Assembly: GCF_028649535.1 (NCBI RefSeq)
Contig: NZ_JAQSJE010000008.1
Coordinates: 1 to 64,000, forward strand
Origin: Mannheimia cairinae
GTDB taxonomy: Bacteria > Pseudomonadota > Gammaproteobacteria > Enterobacterales > Pasteurellaceae
Direction: 5' to 3'
DNA: 64,000 nt
A model generated the notes under the pieces. The model was not told the origin of the DNA. It worked only from the letters and a program-made list of their open reading frames with translations, and did not search any database. Made by a program: the position numbers and the translations under genes. Shown one piece after another: positions 39,590 to 46,974 of the stretch (position 1 is its first letter; each line of letters opens with the position of its first letter).

Positions 39590-40105
39590 TCAGATCAAAC
39601 TCCGCCAAACCTCCACCGTTTCAGGATTCGGCGTGCCTTTTTCCAAACCTAACTGAACCGCAATTTTTTGTAACTGTCTTGCTAATTCCGGCTGCCCACA
39701 TAAATCCAAACTCACGATAATGCGAGAAATTTTTTTATCTTCATGACCAATGCGTCTAATCCAATAATGACGATTTTGGACTTCTTCCGTCATTTTTAAT
39801 TCACCGTCTTCAAGATAAATTCCCCAATAGCGAATAATATGCTCGAAAGAGCCAATAAATCTTTGTTGAATTTCAGATGAATTTCGGAAAAACTTGGTAT
39901 CTTGTGGCTGAAATGCAGGGGCTAAATTATTCCATTTAGATGGCTTTTCAACAGGGAAAAGCCATGCAATCCAGAAGTAGCCTTGATTAAGCATACTTTT
40001 TGGTAAATTCCAAACTTCTTCTAGGCTTAAATCGAATTGCGAGGTTTTACGTCTGCCTTGATAAAATTCAATGATAGGGTGTGAAGTGTTTGTATGATGT
40101 TCCAT
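39590..40105 (-). CDS. Opioid-growth-factor-receptor-like (OGFr N) domain protein
   Basis: The protein has 171 residues. It follows the OGFr pattern: HPIIEFYQGRR at the N-terminus, W-LP... then FWIAWLFPVEKPSKWNNLAPAF (seen as WLFPVEKPS and NNLAPAF), a middle IIRYWGIYL and a C-terminal HEDKKISRIIVSLDLCGQPE. The bacterial function is unknown. It has an operator copy 38-54 bases upstream of its ATG and ends shortly before the PD-(D/E)XK gene. Confidence 0.7.
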   Translation of the reverse strand: MEHHTNTSHPIIEFYQGRRKTSQFDLSLEEVWNLPKSMLNQGYFWIAWLFPVEKPSKWNNLAPAFQPQDTKFFRNSSEIQQRFIGSFEHIIRYWGIYLEDGELKMTEEVQNRHYWIRRIGHEDKKISRIIVSLDLCGQPELARQLQKIAVQLGLEKGTPNPETVEVWRSLI

Positions 40106-40142
40106 ATATACTCCTTATTTTTTCTGAGTATAAAACAGATAA

Positions 40143-40159
40143 ACGATATTTTGTGTCGT
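40143..40159 (-). promoter_or_regulatory. Island operator, copy 2 (OGFr gene)
   Basis: ACGATATTTTGTGTCGT, the same palindrome class; the left half has one transition (CGATA for CGACA). Confidence 0.75.
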
Positions 40160-40167
40160 ATAAAATA

Positions 40168-40214
40168 ACAAGCGGTCAATTTCTTGTAAATTTTTACAAA
40201 AAACTGACCGCTTG
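40168..40214 (-). terminator. Paired-USS hairpin after the nucleotidase gene
   Basis: ACAAGCGGTCA (40168-40178) faces TGACCGCTTG (40205-40214) with a T/A-rich loop, 17 bases after the nucleotidase stop on the minus strand. Confidence 0.75.
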
Positions 40215-40230
40215 GTCCGCTTTATTATTC

Positions 40231-40683
40231 TTATAGTAAGTAATCTAATACGGCTTTCCAATCCGGAAATTGTGGCTGTCCGAAATGAATATGCTCGCCA
40301 CTAAATTTATCCGCACCGTTTCTTAATCTATCGTCAATTAAATAATCGCCTTGGTTTAAATTTTTATGGTGGGATAAAATCAAGCGTTTATATAGCACGG
40401 AATTTTCATCTTTACCGAAATATTTTTGAATCCATTTTACCTTATCAATCCACGCAGACGGATTATCCCAAGGAGCGGTGGAAAGCACATAAACATCATA
40501 TTTTTCTGCTAATTTATGTACCGCTTCAACCGCCATCGGCATAGGTTCCATTAGGCTGAAAATACCCTCGACATCATCATAATGTCCGGCATATTCCTGC
40601 TTGGTTTTTTCATCTAATTTTGCAATACCAGTTGGGAAATCCACTAACACATTATCCATATCAATGTATATGATTTTCTTCAT
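40231..40683 (-). CDS. 5'(3')-deoxyribonucleotidase (NT5C-type HAD phosphatase)
   Basis: The start at 40683 is chosen because GGGGAGAATAAAA precedes MKKIIYIDMDN; a longer frame starts 36 bases upstream without such a site. The protein has 150 residues. HAD motif I is IYIDMDNVLVDF, motif II is VLSTAPWDNPSAW and motif III includes LSHHKNLNQGDYLIDDR. NT5C enzymes remove the 5' phosphate from deoxynucleoside monophosphates. The gene overlaps the upstream unknown gene by 23 bases and shares its operator. Confidence 0.85.
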   Translation of the reverse strand: MKKIIYIDMDNVLVDFPTGIAKLDEKTKQEYAGHYDDVEGIFSLMEPMPMAVEAVHKLAEKYDVYVLSTAPWDNPSAWIDKVKWIQKYFGKDENSVLYKRLILSHHKNLNQGDYLIDDRLRNGADKFSGEHIHFGQPQFPDWKAVLDYLL

Positions 40684-41305
40684 TTTTATTCTCCCCTTGA
40701 ATATCAAAACTTTGTCCAACTTCTATTTTTTCTAGCCATCTATCTACCTTTCTTCCTCTTAAATTTAAGGATGCTTTTCCCATTGCTCCTGCACCATAAA
40801 AACGCCAATTTTCCTTATATTCTTTTATTCCAGAAATATCTTTTTGATAAATATAGCGAAAATAGTAGCTAATAACATCATCAATATCCGTAAATTCCCG
40901 TTCTTTATAGCTTGGTGAAAAAATATTGCCTTGAGTGTGTAACGTATATCGGCGAACTTTTTCATTTCTTGGTAAAATTAAGATCGCTCGTTGATTGAAT
41001 AAATAGCCTAATCGAGTTATTCGTGTTTCTAATCGCTCCAAATTATCATCAAAAATTAAATAGAGGCGGATCTTCTTATTTGAGCAAAATAGCCTGCAAG
41101 TAACCTCAATGCCGTCTAACCGCATAATAGATCCCCAATAACTGGTTAATTCTTGGCAAATAACACCTAAGTCATCAGAGTTAAAATTAAGAAATTGTTT
41201 AATCTGTTCAATCGTAAAATTAGCGATACCTTGGTCTTGCTCGCCACTTAATATTGCACAATGATAATGCTTAAATAAGCTTGGGTTTAAAATTACACCG
41301 GACAT
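40661..41305 (-). CDS. Protein of unknown function, coupled to the nucleotidase
   Basis: The protein has 214 residues. AAGGAGCAATTT precedes the ATG. It has no signal peptide or membrane helix. The core is a mixed alpha/beta region (LGVICQELTSYWGSIMRLDG, LYLIFDDNLERLETRITRLG). The C-terminus is basic with WRFYGAGAMGKASLNLRGRK. I do not recognise a family. Overlap with the nucleotidase start suggests translational coupling. Its promoter carries operator copy 3, so it belongs to the island regulon. Confidence 0.65.
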   Translation of the reverse strand: MSGVILNPSLFKHYHCAILSGEQDQGIANFTIEQIKQFLNFNSDDLGVICQELTSYWGSIMRLDGIEVTCRLFCSNKKIRLYLIFDDNLERLETRITRLGYLFNQRAILILPRNEKVRRYTLHTQGNIFSPSYKEREFTDIDDVISYYFRYIYQKDISGIKEYKENWRFYGAGAMGKASLNLRGRKVDRWLEKIEVGQSFDIQGENKNEENHIH

Positions 41306-41355
41306 AAATTGCTCCTTAAAGATTATTTAACTTCAAGTGCAGTATATTTATTAGT

Positions 41356-41372
41356 ACGATATTTTATGTCGC
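41356..41372 (-). promoter_or_regulatory. Island operator, copy 3 (unknown gene + nucleotidase)
   Basis: ACGATATTTTATGTCGC, the same class, 51-67 bases upstream of the ATG at 41305. Confidence 0.75.
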
Positions 41373-41381
41373 ATAAAAACA

Positions 41382-41427
41382 ACAAGCGGTACTTTTTGCA
41401 AAAAAATCACAAAAAAGTACCGCTTGT
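41382..41427 (-). terminator. Paired-USS hairpin after cobB
   Basis: ACAAGCGGTAC (41382-41392) pairs perfectly with GTACCGCTTGT (41417-41427), 16 bases after the cobB stop codon. Confidence 0.82.
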
Positions 41428-41442
41428 TTTCAACTTATTTCG

Positions 41443-42150
41443 CTATGCCAGAATCTCTTTTATAAACTCTGGCACAATTTCACTTGCTTTACCGTATCTG
41501 GCTTCTTGAAAAGAATTTTTCACTTTACTTGGTTCTAAATTTAGCTCAATGGTTTTTGCTCCCCAGTTATTCGCCTCTTGCACAAAACCTGCGGCAGGGT
41601 AAACATTGCCAGAAGTGCCAATCGACACAAAAATGTCACACTCCATTAATGCTTGGTAAATGCGATCCATCTCCAACGGCATTTCGCCAAACCAAACAAT
41701 ATGCGGACGCAAACGGGCAGCTGTAGCACAGCAAGTACAGCGGCTTTCATCAGTCACATCGCCTTGCCATTCATAAACCTTATTTCTATTCGGACAACGG
41801 ACTTTCAGCAGTTCACCGTGCATATGGAGAACATTTTTAGAACCTGCTCGTTCGTGTAGGTTATCGACATTTTGCGTTACAATCAGCAAGTTTTCCCCGA
41901 TTTTTGCTTCCAATTCTGCTAACGCGATATGGGCAGGATTAGGTTGCACTTCGGGATCAAACAGCTTACGGCGACGCTCATTATAAAAGCGTTGTACCAA
42001 CTCCGGTTCCCGTTTATATCCCTCGGGCGTTGCCACATCTTCCACCCGATGATTTTCCCACAAGCCGTCCTCGGCTCGGAATGTACGAATGCCCGATTCT
42101 GCGGAAATGCCGGCACCGGTTAACACCACGATTTTAAGATCTTTTTTCAT
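41443..42150 (-). CDS. cobB: NAD-dependent protein deacylase CobB (sirtuin)
   Basis: The protein has 235 residues. [26 protein letters not shown] and the catalytic His in HMHGEL are present. Zinc Cys residues are in VRCPNR and RCTCC, and [15 protein letters not shown] and [12 protein letters not shown] match E. coli CobB closely. The Tyr-x-x-Arg pair (FYNERR) marks a class III enzyme able to remove succinyl groups. It consumes NAD and releases nicotinamide and O-acyl-ADP-ribose. It is the last gene of the hexapeptide operon, 18 bases downstream. Confidence 0.95.
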   Translation of the reverse strand: MKKDLKIVVLTGAGISAESGIRTFRAEDGLWENHRVEDVATPEGYKREPELVQRFYNERRRKLFDPEVQPNPAHIALAELEAKIGENLLIVTQNVDNLHERAGSKNVLHMHGELLKVRCPNRNKVYEWQGDVTDESRCTCCATAARLRPHIVWFGEMPLEMDRIYQALMECDIFVSIGTSGNVYPAAGFVQEANNWGAKTIELNLEPSKVKNSFQEARYGKASEIVPEFIKEILA

Positions 42151-42168
42151 ATTGATTTCCTCTTTATA

Positions 42169-43128
42169 TTATCCAAACCGCTCTTCCGCCATTTCGAGCA
42201 TTGCCTGTAAATTTTGGCAAAAGAGTTTGGTATGCCGTAAAAACTTTTCCGGATCATCGTAAAAACGATTTCCAATCGTCATCTGCATTTTGTCGCCGGC
42301 TCGGAAAAATGTGAGATGTTTCATATCTTCTATTTCTTCATTTTGTAACAGTGCCAGTGTGCCGATATTTGAGAATGTCATCACATCCTCATCTCGTTCC
42401 ACAATCGCATTACCACAAAGATAAGCGTTGCCACCAATATTGGTATCAAACTTCACTTCGGTATTGCCTTCCACTTTTGCATCACCACAAATGTCTGAAT
42501 CATAAATTTTAGCATTGCCGTAAATTTCAGCATTATCGTGAATCCCCCCACCATAGATAATTGCATTACCATATACTGAGCAACTATCATTCAACCCACC
42601 GCCACGCACTTCGGCATTATCTCGTAAAGAAATAGATCCATTTTTCGAACTATTCATCTTACCACCGCAAAAAATCGCATTATCGGACATAGAAAGTGAT
42701 GAACCATATCCGCGAGCATTTGCTTCACCATATATTTTTGCATTATCTTTCATTGTCAGATTGGTATGACGAATAAAAGCATCGCCATAAATTTTTGCCT
42801 GATCGGATATATCAAATTTATAGTGATTTTCACAATAAATCCAAGCCCGACCAAATACTCTTGCATTTCCGTGAATAATGCCTTTGCCTGTAATAATCGC
42901 ATTATGCTCGACTTTGGCACTATCAAAGACATAAACATTTTCGGCTATCCAACAATTACCTTGCTGAGAAAGGTTTTCTTCTTTTTCAATCCAACCGCCT
43001 AGCTCTCCCTCTTTTACAGAATGTTCCCAAGCACCTTTTCGGTAAAATGAAAAGTCTCTTAATGCTTCAATTTGATAAAGTGTTTTACCATCATATTCCA
43101 CGGTATTTCCTGTTAAACGATATTTCAT
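42169..43128 (-). CDS. Hexapeptide-repeat (left-handed beta-helix-like) protein, copy A
   Basis: The protein has 319 residues. An N-terminal block (TLYQIEALRDF, GELGGWIEKEENLSQQGNCW) is followed by about 15 imperfect repeats of the N-A-x-I-Y-G type (DQAKIYGDA, DNAKIYGEA, DNAEIYGNA, GDAKVEGNT), consistent with a beta-helix. The C-terminus is helical. The same arrangement occurs in phage-borne and enterobacterial YdcK-like proteins of unknown function. Acyltransferase activity is not evident. It shares its first base with the preceding gene's stop region and precedes cobB. Confidence 0.8.
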   Translation of the reverse strand: MKYRLTGNTVEYDGKTLYQIEALRDFSFYRKGAWEHSVKEGELGGWIEKEENLSQQGNCWIAENVYVFDSAKVEHNAIITGKGIIHGNARVFGRAWIYCENHYKFDISDQAKIYGDAFIRHTNLTMKDNAKIYGEANARGYGSSLSMSDNAIFCGGKMNSSKNGSISLRDNAEVRGGGLNDSCSVYGNAIIYGGGIHDNAEIYGNAKIYDSDICGDAKVEGNTEVKFDTNIGGNAYLCGNAIVERDEDVMTFSNIGTLALLQNEEIEDMKHLTFFRAGDKMQMTIGNRFYDDPEKFLRHTKLFCQNLQAMLEMAEERFG

Positions 43129-44069
43129 TAAAAACCTCCTAAAATACGAGACTTAGCTACTTCAATAACCGTTTCATATTCTGTAAATGCCTTTAACGCA
43201 TTTCGGATTTGCTCTGCAGAAAAAGCCTGATTGTTATATCGAATTTCAAATCCATTTTCTGTTTTATATGCAGTTAAATACTCCATAAAATCAGAAAACA
43301 TTTTTGTTTGGATAAAATCATTTTGAGATTGAATAAAGGCATTACTACCTAAATCAACACCATCATTAATCACGATATTTTCACCAATAATCCGAGTATT
43401 ACCGAAAAAATCATTACTACCGCTAATTTCAGCTCCACAAATTTTGACATTATCTTTAATCCAAATACGACTACCTCGAATCACCGAATTTCCCCAAATT
43501 TCCACCTCTCCTTTAATATGGCAATTTGCTTCAATTTGAGAATTACCATAAATTTGAGCATTATCAGAAATCCAAATTTCTCCAATAGAATTTCCACCCA
43601 CTCGGGCATTTTCAAAAATTTTCACTGAGCCACAAATACAAGTATTTTTCCCGCTAACCGTTGCATTACCAAAAATTTCTACATCATCCCAAATATTGTT
43701 TTTGACTGCGACCACAGCACTATCATAAATTTTCACATTGTTACTGATACAGCCCCTTAATACTCTCGCATTGCCATATACTTTGGCATTATGCAATAAG
43801 GCGGTATACCCACCAATATAACCATTTTCCGATACACAAGCCTGATCCCAAACTTCCGCACTATTCGCCACCCAGCAATTTCCTTCGTGGGATAAATTAT
43901 GCTCACCGCTAATAAAACCACCTAAATCGCCTTCTTTAACTTCTGTGCCATTGCTGGTTGTAAAAGTCTTTAACGCTTTGATTTGATACAGTTTTTGATC
44001 CTCATCACCACGTTCACTTTCTATTAGACAGTATTTTTTCATTTGAAACTCCTGTTTTATTGGATACAT
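43128..44069 (-). CDS. Hexapeptide-repeat (left-handed beta-helix-like) protein, copy B
   Basis: The longest frame has 313 residues; a second ATG (MKKYCLIESERGDED) at 44042 fits the start of copy A better and follows AGGAGTTTCAA. It has the same N-terminal block (LYQIKALKTF, GDLGGFISGEHNLSHEGNCW) and beta-helix repeats (NAKVYGNARV, DDVEIFGNA, DNAQIYGNS, DNVKICGA). It is a paralogue of the next gene and heads the operon with cobB. Operator copy 4 lies upstream. Function unknown. Confidence 0.8.
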   Translation of the reverse strand: MYPIKQEFQMKKYCLIESERGDEDQKLYQIKALKTFTTSNGTEVKEGDLGGFISGEHNLSHEGNCWVANSAEVWDQACVSENGYIGGYTALLHNAKVYGNARVLRGCISNNVKIYDSAVVAVKNNIWDDVEIFGNATVSGKNTCICGSVKIFENARVGGNSIGEIWISDNAQIYGNSQIEANCHIKGEVEIWGNSVIRGSRIWIKDNVKICGAEISGSNDFFGNTRIIGENIVINDGVDLGSNAFIQSQNDFIQTKMFSDFMEYLTAYKTENGFEIRYNNQAFSAEQIRNALKAFTEYETVIEVAKSRILGGF

Positions 44070-44086
44070 CTATTTTATGTAACACA

Positions 44087-44103
44087 GCGATATTTTGTGT
44101 CGT
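44087..44103 (-). promoter_or_regulatory. Island operator, copy 4 (hexapeptide-cobB operon)
   Basis: GCGATATTTTGTGTCGT, the same class, 18 bases upstream of the longest frame's ATG and about 45 bases from the preferred start at 44042. Confidence 0.75.
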
Positions 44104-44205
44104 AAGAAAATTTTTTTCGATATGCTTTTGCAGAAATAAACAAAAATAACGCCCTTTAAAACAGGCTAATCGGGAGAGTTAAAAGTCAGAGAAAGGTAAA
44201 AAAAG

Positions 44206-44245
44206 AGCGGTGAAATTTTGCAGAATTTTTGCAAAATTGCACCGC
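44206..44245 (-). terminator. Degenerate USS hairpin after the Mrr-like gene
   Basis: GAGCGGTGAAATTTTGCA faces TGCAAAATTGCACCGC, with decayed uptake cores. It lies 18 bases after the gene ending at 44263. Confidence 0.65.
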
Positions 44246-44262
44246 GTGTTGGAAAGTTTAAA

Positions 44263-45219
44263 TTAACTAGCCCGATCCATTACCCATTGAATCAATCCTG
44301 TATTCAATACTAACTCAACTACTTTCTCTTTGTTCCATAGGAAAATATTGTCGTAACTTTCAATTTCTCTACGGAATTGCTCATCATTACCTGAATGATA
44401 AACAAAATACAGAGTATCTACACTATTGTATTTACCTTTAACATTCTCAATGAACCTTTTTAAATCTGAAACATTTGCTTTACATTTAACCTGAACATAG
44501 CTGTTTTTTCCACTAATCGGGTTTGAAAAAGCAATATCAATATCTTTCTGCACTTTTCCGATTGGAGACGTTCGCTTCCAACCTAAGTTTGAGAAAATAA
44601 GTTCGGTTAATAACTCAAAATCTTTTGGATTTAAACTTTCTACTAAGGGAAATAATGCATCCTTAAATGATTGTAATGCTTCTTCTGCTCTCTCAATCTG
44701 AGGAACAGTTGTACCTAAAATACGATGTAAGAGCTTATCTTGGCAATGTACTCCGCATACTGTACCTTGATAAGATTGCACTTTACTAATTCTTCCATCT
44801 AAATTCTCAATTAAAAATTTAGGATCATCATTTCCTATCACACCTTTTGGCGATGAATGCCAACCATCTAGGGTATTACGGGTACGATACCCAGAATTCA
44901 AATCATCATCAGCAATAAATGGCTTACCTTTTGGCTGGCACCACCATAAACGCCCTGCATAAAATGTGATGAAATAATCATTTTCTGTAAGCTCGTAATA
45001 GTCTCTAATTTGATTAGTATCACGAGTTGCAGCTCCTTTATCTTTACGATGTTTAAACCAATGCTCCCAAATTTTATCCCATTGACTATCTAGGCATTCT
45101 TCATGTAATCCTTCATAGCCAAATTTGATCGTTCCTTTCTCAATGCATTCATCTTCCCAACAACCGCCAATACCTAATTTAATGTAACGAATCTGAACTT
45201 TGTTAATTAGATTACTCAT
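44263..45219 (-). CDS. Mrr-like restriction endonuclease with N-terminal sensor-type domain
   Basis: The protein has 318 residues. The C-terminal half fits the Mrr/PD-(D/E)XK fold: FELLTELIFSNLGW, then KDIDIAFSNP with the catalytic Asp and SYVQVKCK in which Gln replaces the usual Glu of Glu-x-Lys, a variant seen in Mrr proteins. The N-terminal half (IKLGIGGCWEDECIEKGTIK, ITFYAGRLWWCQPKG) resembles the IRAGEGG/GxxAIGW-type domain before Mrr catalytic cores, possibly a modified-base reader. A type IV modification-dependent nuclease is the best guess. It has its own promoter with the TTTTTTGAGCA element. Confidence 0.7.
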   Translation of the reverse strand: MSNLINKVQIRYIKLGIGGCWEDECIEKGTIKFGYEGLHEECLDSQWDKIWEHWFKHRKDKGAATRDTNQIRDYYELTENDYFITFYAGRLWWCQPKGKPFIADDDLNSGYRTRNTLDGWHSSPKGVIGNDDPKFLIENLDGRISKVQSYQGTVCGVHCQDKLLHRILGTTVPQIERAEEALQSFKDALFPLVESLNPKDFELLTELIFSNLGWKRTSPIGKVQKDIDIAFSNPISGKNSYVQVKCKANVSDLKRFIENVKGKYNSVDTLYFVYHSGNDEQFRREIESYDNIFLWNKEKVVELVLNTGLIQWVMDRAS

Positions 45220-45258
45220 TATCTTTCTTCCATATAAAAATTGGTATAAACACTATAA

Positions 45259-45279
45259 CAAACTGCTCAAAAAAACAAT
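45259..45279 (-). promoter_or_regulatory. Shared promoter element, copy 2 (Mrr-like gene)
   Basis: On the minus strand it reads ATTG, seven T residues, GAGCAGTTTG, identical to copy 1 apart from T-run length. A -10-like TATAGT (45252-45257) follows. Confidence 0.6.
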
Positions 45280-45284
45280 TTATT

Positions 45285-46121
45285 TTATCTAACATTATTC
45301 TTCAAAATATCATCAATCATTTTCAACGCCTCCAATCCTTTCATTTCCAAACTTAAAAAGTGCATTTTCGGTACACCTGCATCCATTGGGTTAATACGAA
45401 TTAAACCGCCTTTTTTCTGTTTGGCAGTGCGTTCGGAGAAGTTGCGGACTGTTGGCACAGTTTTGCCTGCACCGATTTCAATCACCACAGGACGTTGGGT
45501 TTTTCTTAGCCATTCATTAAGTAATACATATTTACCGAGCTGGTAATCTTCGCAATAGGTGTAGTCATTAAACATCATTACATTTTGCCGTGCTAAGCCA
45601 TCGCAGTGTGGGCAGGTGGGAGCAGGGCTAAGCACGATACATTGTTCATCATCGGTGATCGGCTGATAACCGTCAGACCACCACGATTGATCTTGGCAAT
45701 TATCCACACATTGCAAGCGGTCTAATGTGCCGTGGCATTCGTAAATTCTGCTTTCAAGAAACCCTGCTTTGCGGAAATGCCCATCTACATTGCTGGTAAA
45801 TACAAAATAGCCGTGTTGCTTACTCTCCGCCCAACGTTTTAAAATCTCATAACCTTCGTGGGGTTTGGTTTGGCGATATTGATTTAAGCGATGAGCAAAA
45901 AACCATTTGGCAAGCTCAGGGTGTTGTTTATAAACAAGCGGTGTTGCAATATCTGTAAATTGCAAATTGAATTTTTTCAGCGGTGGATAGGCATTCCATA
46001 ATCCACCTACACTTCTAAAATCAGGCAAGCCACTATCTACAGACATTCCAGCCCCCGCAGTAATTAAAATACCGTCAGCTTGGCGGATAAGTGCAACAGC
46101 ATAATTAAGATCATTTTTCAT
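45285..46121 (-). CDS. Sir2-family NAD-dependent protein
   Basis: The protein has 278 residues. The NAD site is GAGMSVDSGLPDFR and the second motif TSNVDGHF replaces TQN-D with Ser. The catalytic His is in ECHGTLDRLQC. Zinc Cys pairs are CVDNC and CPHC. It is only distantly related to the CobB 3 kb away: the insert between motifs is longer and no Tyr-x-x-Arg pair is obvious. It could be a deacylase or an ADP-ribosylation-linked sirtuin. It has operator copy 5 directly upstream, so it joins the island regulon with CobB. Confidence 0.85.
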   Translation of the reverse strand: MKNDLNYAVALIRQADGILITAGAGMSVDSGLPDFRSVGGLWNAYPPLKKFNLQFTDIATPLVYKQHPELAKWFFAHRLNQYRQTKPHEGYEILKRWAESKQHGYFVFTSNVDGHFRKAGFLESRIYECHGTLDRLQCVDNCQDQSWWSDGYQPITDDEQCIVLSPAPTCPHCDGLARQNVMMFNDYTYCEDYQLGKYVLLNEWLRKTQRPVVIEIGAGKTVPTVRNFSERTAKQKKGGLIRINPMDAGVPKMHFLSLEMKGLEALKMIDDILKNNVR

Positions 46122-46160
46122 CGTTTTCCCCTTTGTTTTTTTATAATTTTAATTAGAAAA

Positions 46161-46177
46161 ACGACAAAATATGTCGC
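46161..46177 (-). promoter_or_regulatory. Island operator, copy 5 (Sir2 gene)
   Basis: ACGACAAAATATGTCGC, a symmetric copy, lies 40-56 bases upstream of the Sir2 ATG and just past the PP2C stop codon. Confidence 0.78.
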
Positions 46178-46181
46178 AAAC

Positions 46182-46928
46182 TTATAAAAATTCACAAATA
46201 ATGGCAGAAAAATCGTCATACAAGCGGTGTTTTTTTACCATTTTTCTGCAAATTTGCAGACGTTCAATATTATTAGGGTACTTATGCCAAATTTGGAGAA
46301 GTTGTGCGGGTGTAATGTAATTATGTAAACCGTCTGAACAAAGCAATATACTTTCGCCTTTTAGTAGTTGAAATTCTGTTACATTAATTCGGAAATCTGA
46401 ACTATCAAAATCGGCACTAATGCAATCGGATAAAGCTTGGTACATTGCTGCATATTCTGTTTGTTTATCAATCAAACCTTGAGCTTGCATTTCAGCAAGC
46501 ACAGTGTGATCAAAACTGAGTTGTTGCCACTTGCCATTTATCGTAATTTTATAAGCTCTACTGTCGCCAGTATTAACTATTTTGCCACGACCATTTGTAT
46601 TTACTTCACAAGCAACAAAGGTACTACTTGTGCCAAAATGACTGTGAGCATATTGTTCACTTAACTCAGCTTGTATTGCTCTTAGCCAAGCGGAACTCAA
46701 TGTTTGGCATTGGCTTAATTTTTCCATTAGAAATCGACTAGCAAGTTGAGGTTTTGGGCTGTTAGAAATCCCATCAGCAATGCCGAAAATGACTTTTTCA
46801 TCATTTAAAATGACACGTTCAGCATTTTTTAACTGCCACTGGTAAACCTTTACACTATTAAATAATGCATCTTGATTTTGTTTTTTGCTATTACCTACTT
46901 GCTGACAAAATGTGAGTTGAAATGACAT
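46182..46928 (-). CDS. PP2C-family serine/threonine phosphatase
   Basis: The protein has 248 residues. The metal-binding motifs of PPM phosphatases are in order: NQDALF, GIADGIS, VNTGDSRAY, LCSDGL and the final DDFSAII. No sensor domain or membrane helix is attached. No partner kinase or ABC-type effector gene is adjacent. It is 60 bases upstream of Sir2, but the operator between them suggests separate regulation. Its own promoter has a TTTTTTGAGCA copy. A USS is embedded in the coding sequence near its 3' end. Confidence 0.88.
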   Translation of the reverse strand: MSFQLTFCQQVGNSKKQNQDALFNSVKVYQWQLKNAERVILNDEKVIFGIADGISNSPKPQLASRFLMEKLSQCQTLSSAWLRAIQAELSEQYAHSHFGTSSTFVACEVNTNGRGKIVNTGDSRAYKITINGKWQQLSFDHTVLAEMQAQGLIDKQTEYAAMYQALSDCISADFDSSDFRINVTEFQLLKGESILLCSDGLHNYITPAQLLQIWHKYPNNIERLQICRKMVKKHRLYDDFSAIICEFL

Positions 46929-46974
46929 AGGTTTATTAATAAAACAATTAAATATACTTGTTTATTTTGTGATG

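Noticed and set aside
42400-44000. Regular repeats suggesting a CRISPR or tandem-repeat array
   Set aside because: The periodicity comes from codons of hexapeptide-repeat proteins. DNA repeats are imperfect and there are no unique spacers.
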